NCBI GenBank assembly: GCA_964370235.1
Contig: CAYJIL010000105.1
Location: 1-7,472, forward strand
Direction: 5' to 3'
Origin: CAYJIL01 sp964370235
GTDB taxonomy: Bacteria; Bacteroidota; Bacteroidia; Bacteroidales; Rikenellaceae
Length of the DNA stretch: 7,472 nucleotides
The notes beneath the pieces were generated by a model, which was not told the origin of the DNA, did not search any database, and saw only the letters and a list, made by a program, of their open reading frames with translations. A program made the position numbers and the translations under genes. Position 1 is the stretch's first letter. Each line of letters opens with the position of its first letter. Of this stretch, positions 7,269-7,472 are shown piece by piece.

Positions 7269-7286
7269 AAAATTATTGTATGCACA
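7255..7286 (-). promoter_or_regulatory. Candidate Bacteroidota promoter for the lptD cluster (distal)
   Basis: On the minus strand TAAATTTG (7262-7255) is a perfect TAnnTTTG -7 box, and TGTG (7286-7283) is a three-of-four -33 box with a 20-nt spacer. The predicted start near 7249 gives lptD a leader of about 150 nt. Of the two minus-strand candidates this one has the better spacing. Confidence 0.35.
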
Positions 7287-7304
7287 TAATCCCCACGTGA
7301 TTAT
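7286..7304. repeat. Short inverted repeat ATAATC-N7-GATTAT
   Basis: Perfect 6-bp arms at 7286-7291 and 7299-7304 flank a 7-bp centre, and the right side also forms the palindrome CACGTG (7294-7299). It abuts the predicted -33 box of the distal lptD promoter, so it could be a regulator site. It is too short to exclude coincidence. Confidence 0.25.
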
Positions 7305-7344
7305 ATTTTTTTGTGTAAAATAACTCTATAAATAAACAGTTTAG

Positions 7345-7472
7345 ATGTTCAGATATTATACTCTATTGTCTTTTTTTGTTGCTTTTTTTGCTGTTTCTAC
7401 ACTTTTGGCACAAAATAGCAACACTCTCACCAAAGTAGTTATCGACCCCGGCCATGGCGGTAATCAGCCCGG
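7345..7472 (+). CDS. N-acetylmuramoyl-L-alanine amidase, N-terminal fragment (runs off the window)
   Basis: An ATG-initiated reading frame of 42 codons plus 2 nt, cut by the window end. Residues 1-22 form a Sec signal peptide with a short charged start, a Phe/Val/Leu-rich core and a likely cleavage at LLA-Q (22/23), so the product is exported to the periplasm. It then reads KVVIDPGHGG (30-39), the hallmark opening of the Amidase_3 (AmiC/CwlM) catalytic domain. His37 would be the first zinc ligand of an enzyme that cuts the bond between N-acetylmuramic acid and the first L-Ala of the peptide stem. The start is unambiguous because the signal peptide begins there, although no Shine-Dalgarno is visible (AT-rich AAATAAACAGTTTAG precedes it). 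It is transcribed divergently from lptD. The remaining zinc ligands and domain layout lie outside the window. Confidence 0.85.
   Translation, partial: MFRYYTLLSFFVAFFAVSTLLAQNSNTLTKVVIDPGHGGNQP

Larger units (their letters stand above)
7098..7344. other. AT-rich divergent intergenic region between lptD and the amidase gene
   Basis: This 247-bp non-coding stretch is the only one in the window. It holds the 5' leaders and presumably the promoters of both divergent units. I see three TAnnTTTG octamers (two minus, one plus), a purine-rich run (7184-7198), a short inverted repeat (7286-7304) and A/T homopolymer runs. I see no tRNA, no small ORF with good support, and no terminator-like GC-rich hairpin. 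Confidence 0.8.

Noticed and set aside
7310..7340. Plus-strand TTTG at 7310-7313 as a -33 box just upstream of the amidase.
   Set aside because: The sequence at the required distance (TAAACAGT) does not fit TAnnTTTG, and transcription would start within or beyond the start codon.
1..7472. Search for mobile elements, CRISPR arrays, tRNA/rRNA genes, defence or toxin genes.
   Set aside because: No transposase, regularly spaced repeats, cloverleaf sequence or defence-family motif was seen; coding sequence is continuous and similar in character across the minus-strand cluster.

Overview
The window looks like chromosomal DNA from a Bacteroidota bacterium, most likely Bacteroidales. Four things point there: an OstA/LptD protein of the Bacteroidota type, short lipoprotein signals on three consecutive genes, weak or absent Shine-Dalgarno sequences at most starts, and TAnnTTTG promoter octamers of the Bacteroidota primary sigma factor. 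I cannot assign a genus.

Layout, read in the direction of transcription. A tightly packed five-gene minus-strand cluster runs from about 7097 to 2: lptD (895 aa, GTG start), an M3-family zinc metallopeptidase lipoprotein (699 aa from the preferred start), a single-domain FKBP-like lipoprotein (173 aa), a two-domain FKBP lipoprotein (352 aa) and an RsmI-like SAM-dependent methyltransferase (234 aa). Junctions are 16 nt, 3 nt, 4 nt and a 1-nt stop/start overlap, so the genes are almost certainly cotranscribed and partly translationally coupled. The last stop codon is at the left edge of the window, so whether the operon continues cannot be seen. To the right, a 247-bp AT-rich intergenic region (7098-7344) separates lptD from a divergent plus-strand gene. 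Only 42 codons of that gene are present, and they encode a signal peptide plus the opening zinc-binding motif of an N-acetylmuramoyl-L-alanine amidase.

The theme is envelope biogenesis: LPS insertion at the outer membrane (LptD), a membrane-anchored peptidase, prolyl isomerase/chaperone-like lipoproteins that could help envelope proteins fold, and peptidoglycan cleavage (amidase). The methyltransferase is probably an RNA-modifying passenger. The arrangement recalls the enterobacterial lptD-surA-pdxA-rsmA cluster, where lptD also sits beside a prolyl isomerase and an rRNA methyltransferase, but here the isomerases and methyltransferase come from different families.

I see no mobile element, CRISPR array, tRNA, rRNA or broken gene. 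The window appears to be core-genome envelope DNA; the interest lies in details of these proteins and of the divergent promoter region, not in a wholly new system.
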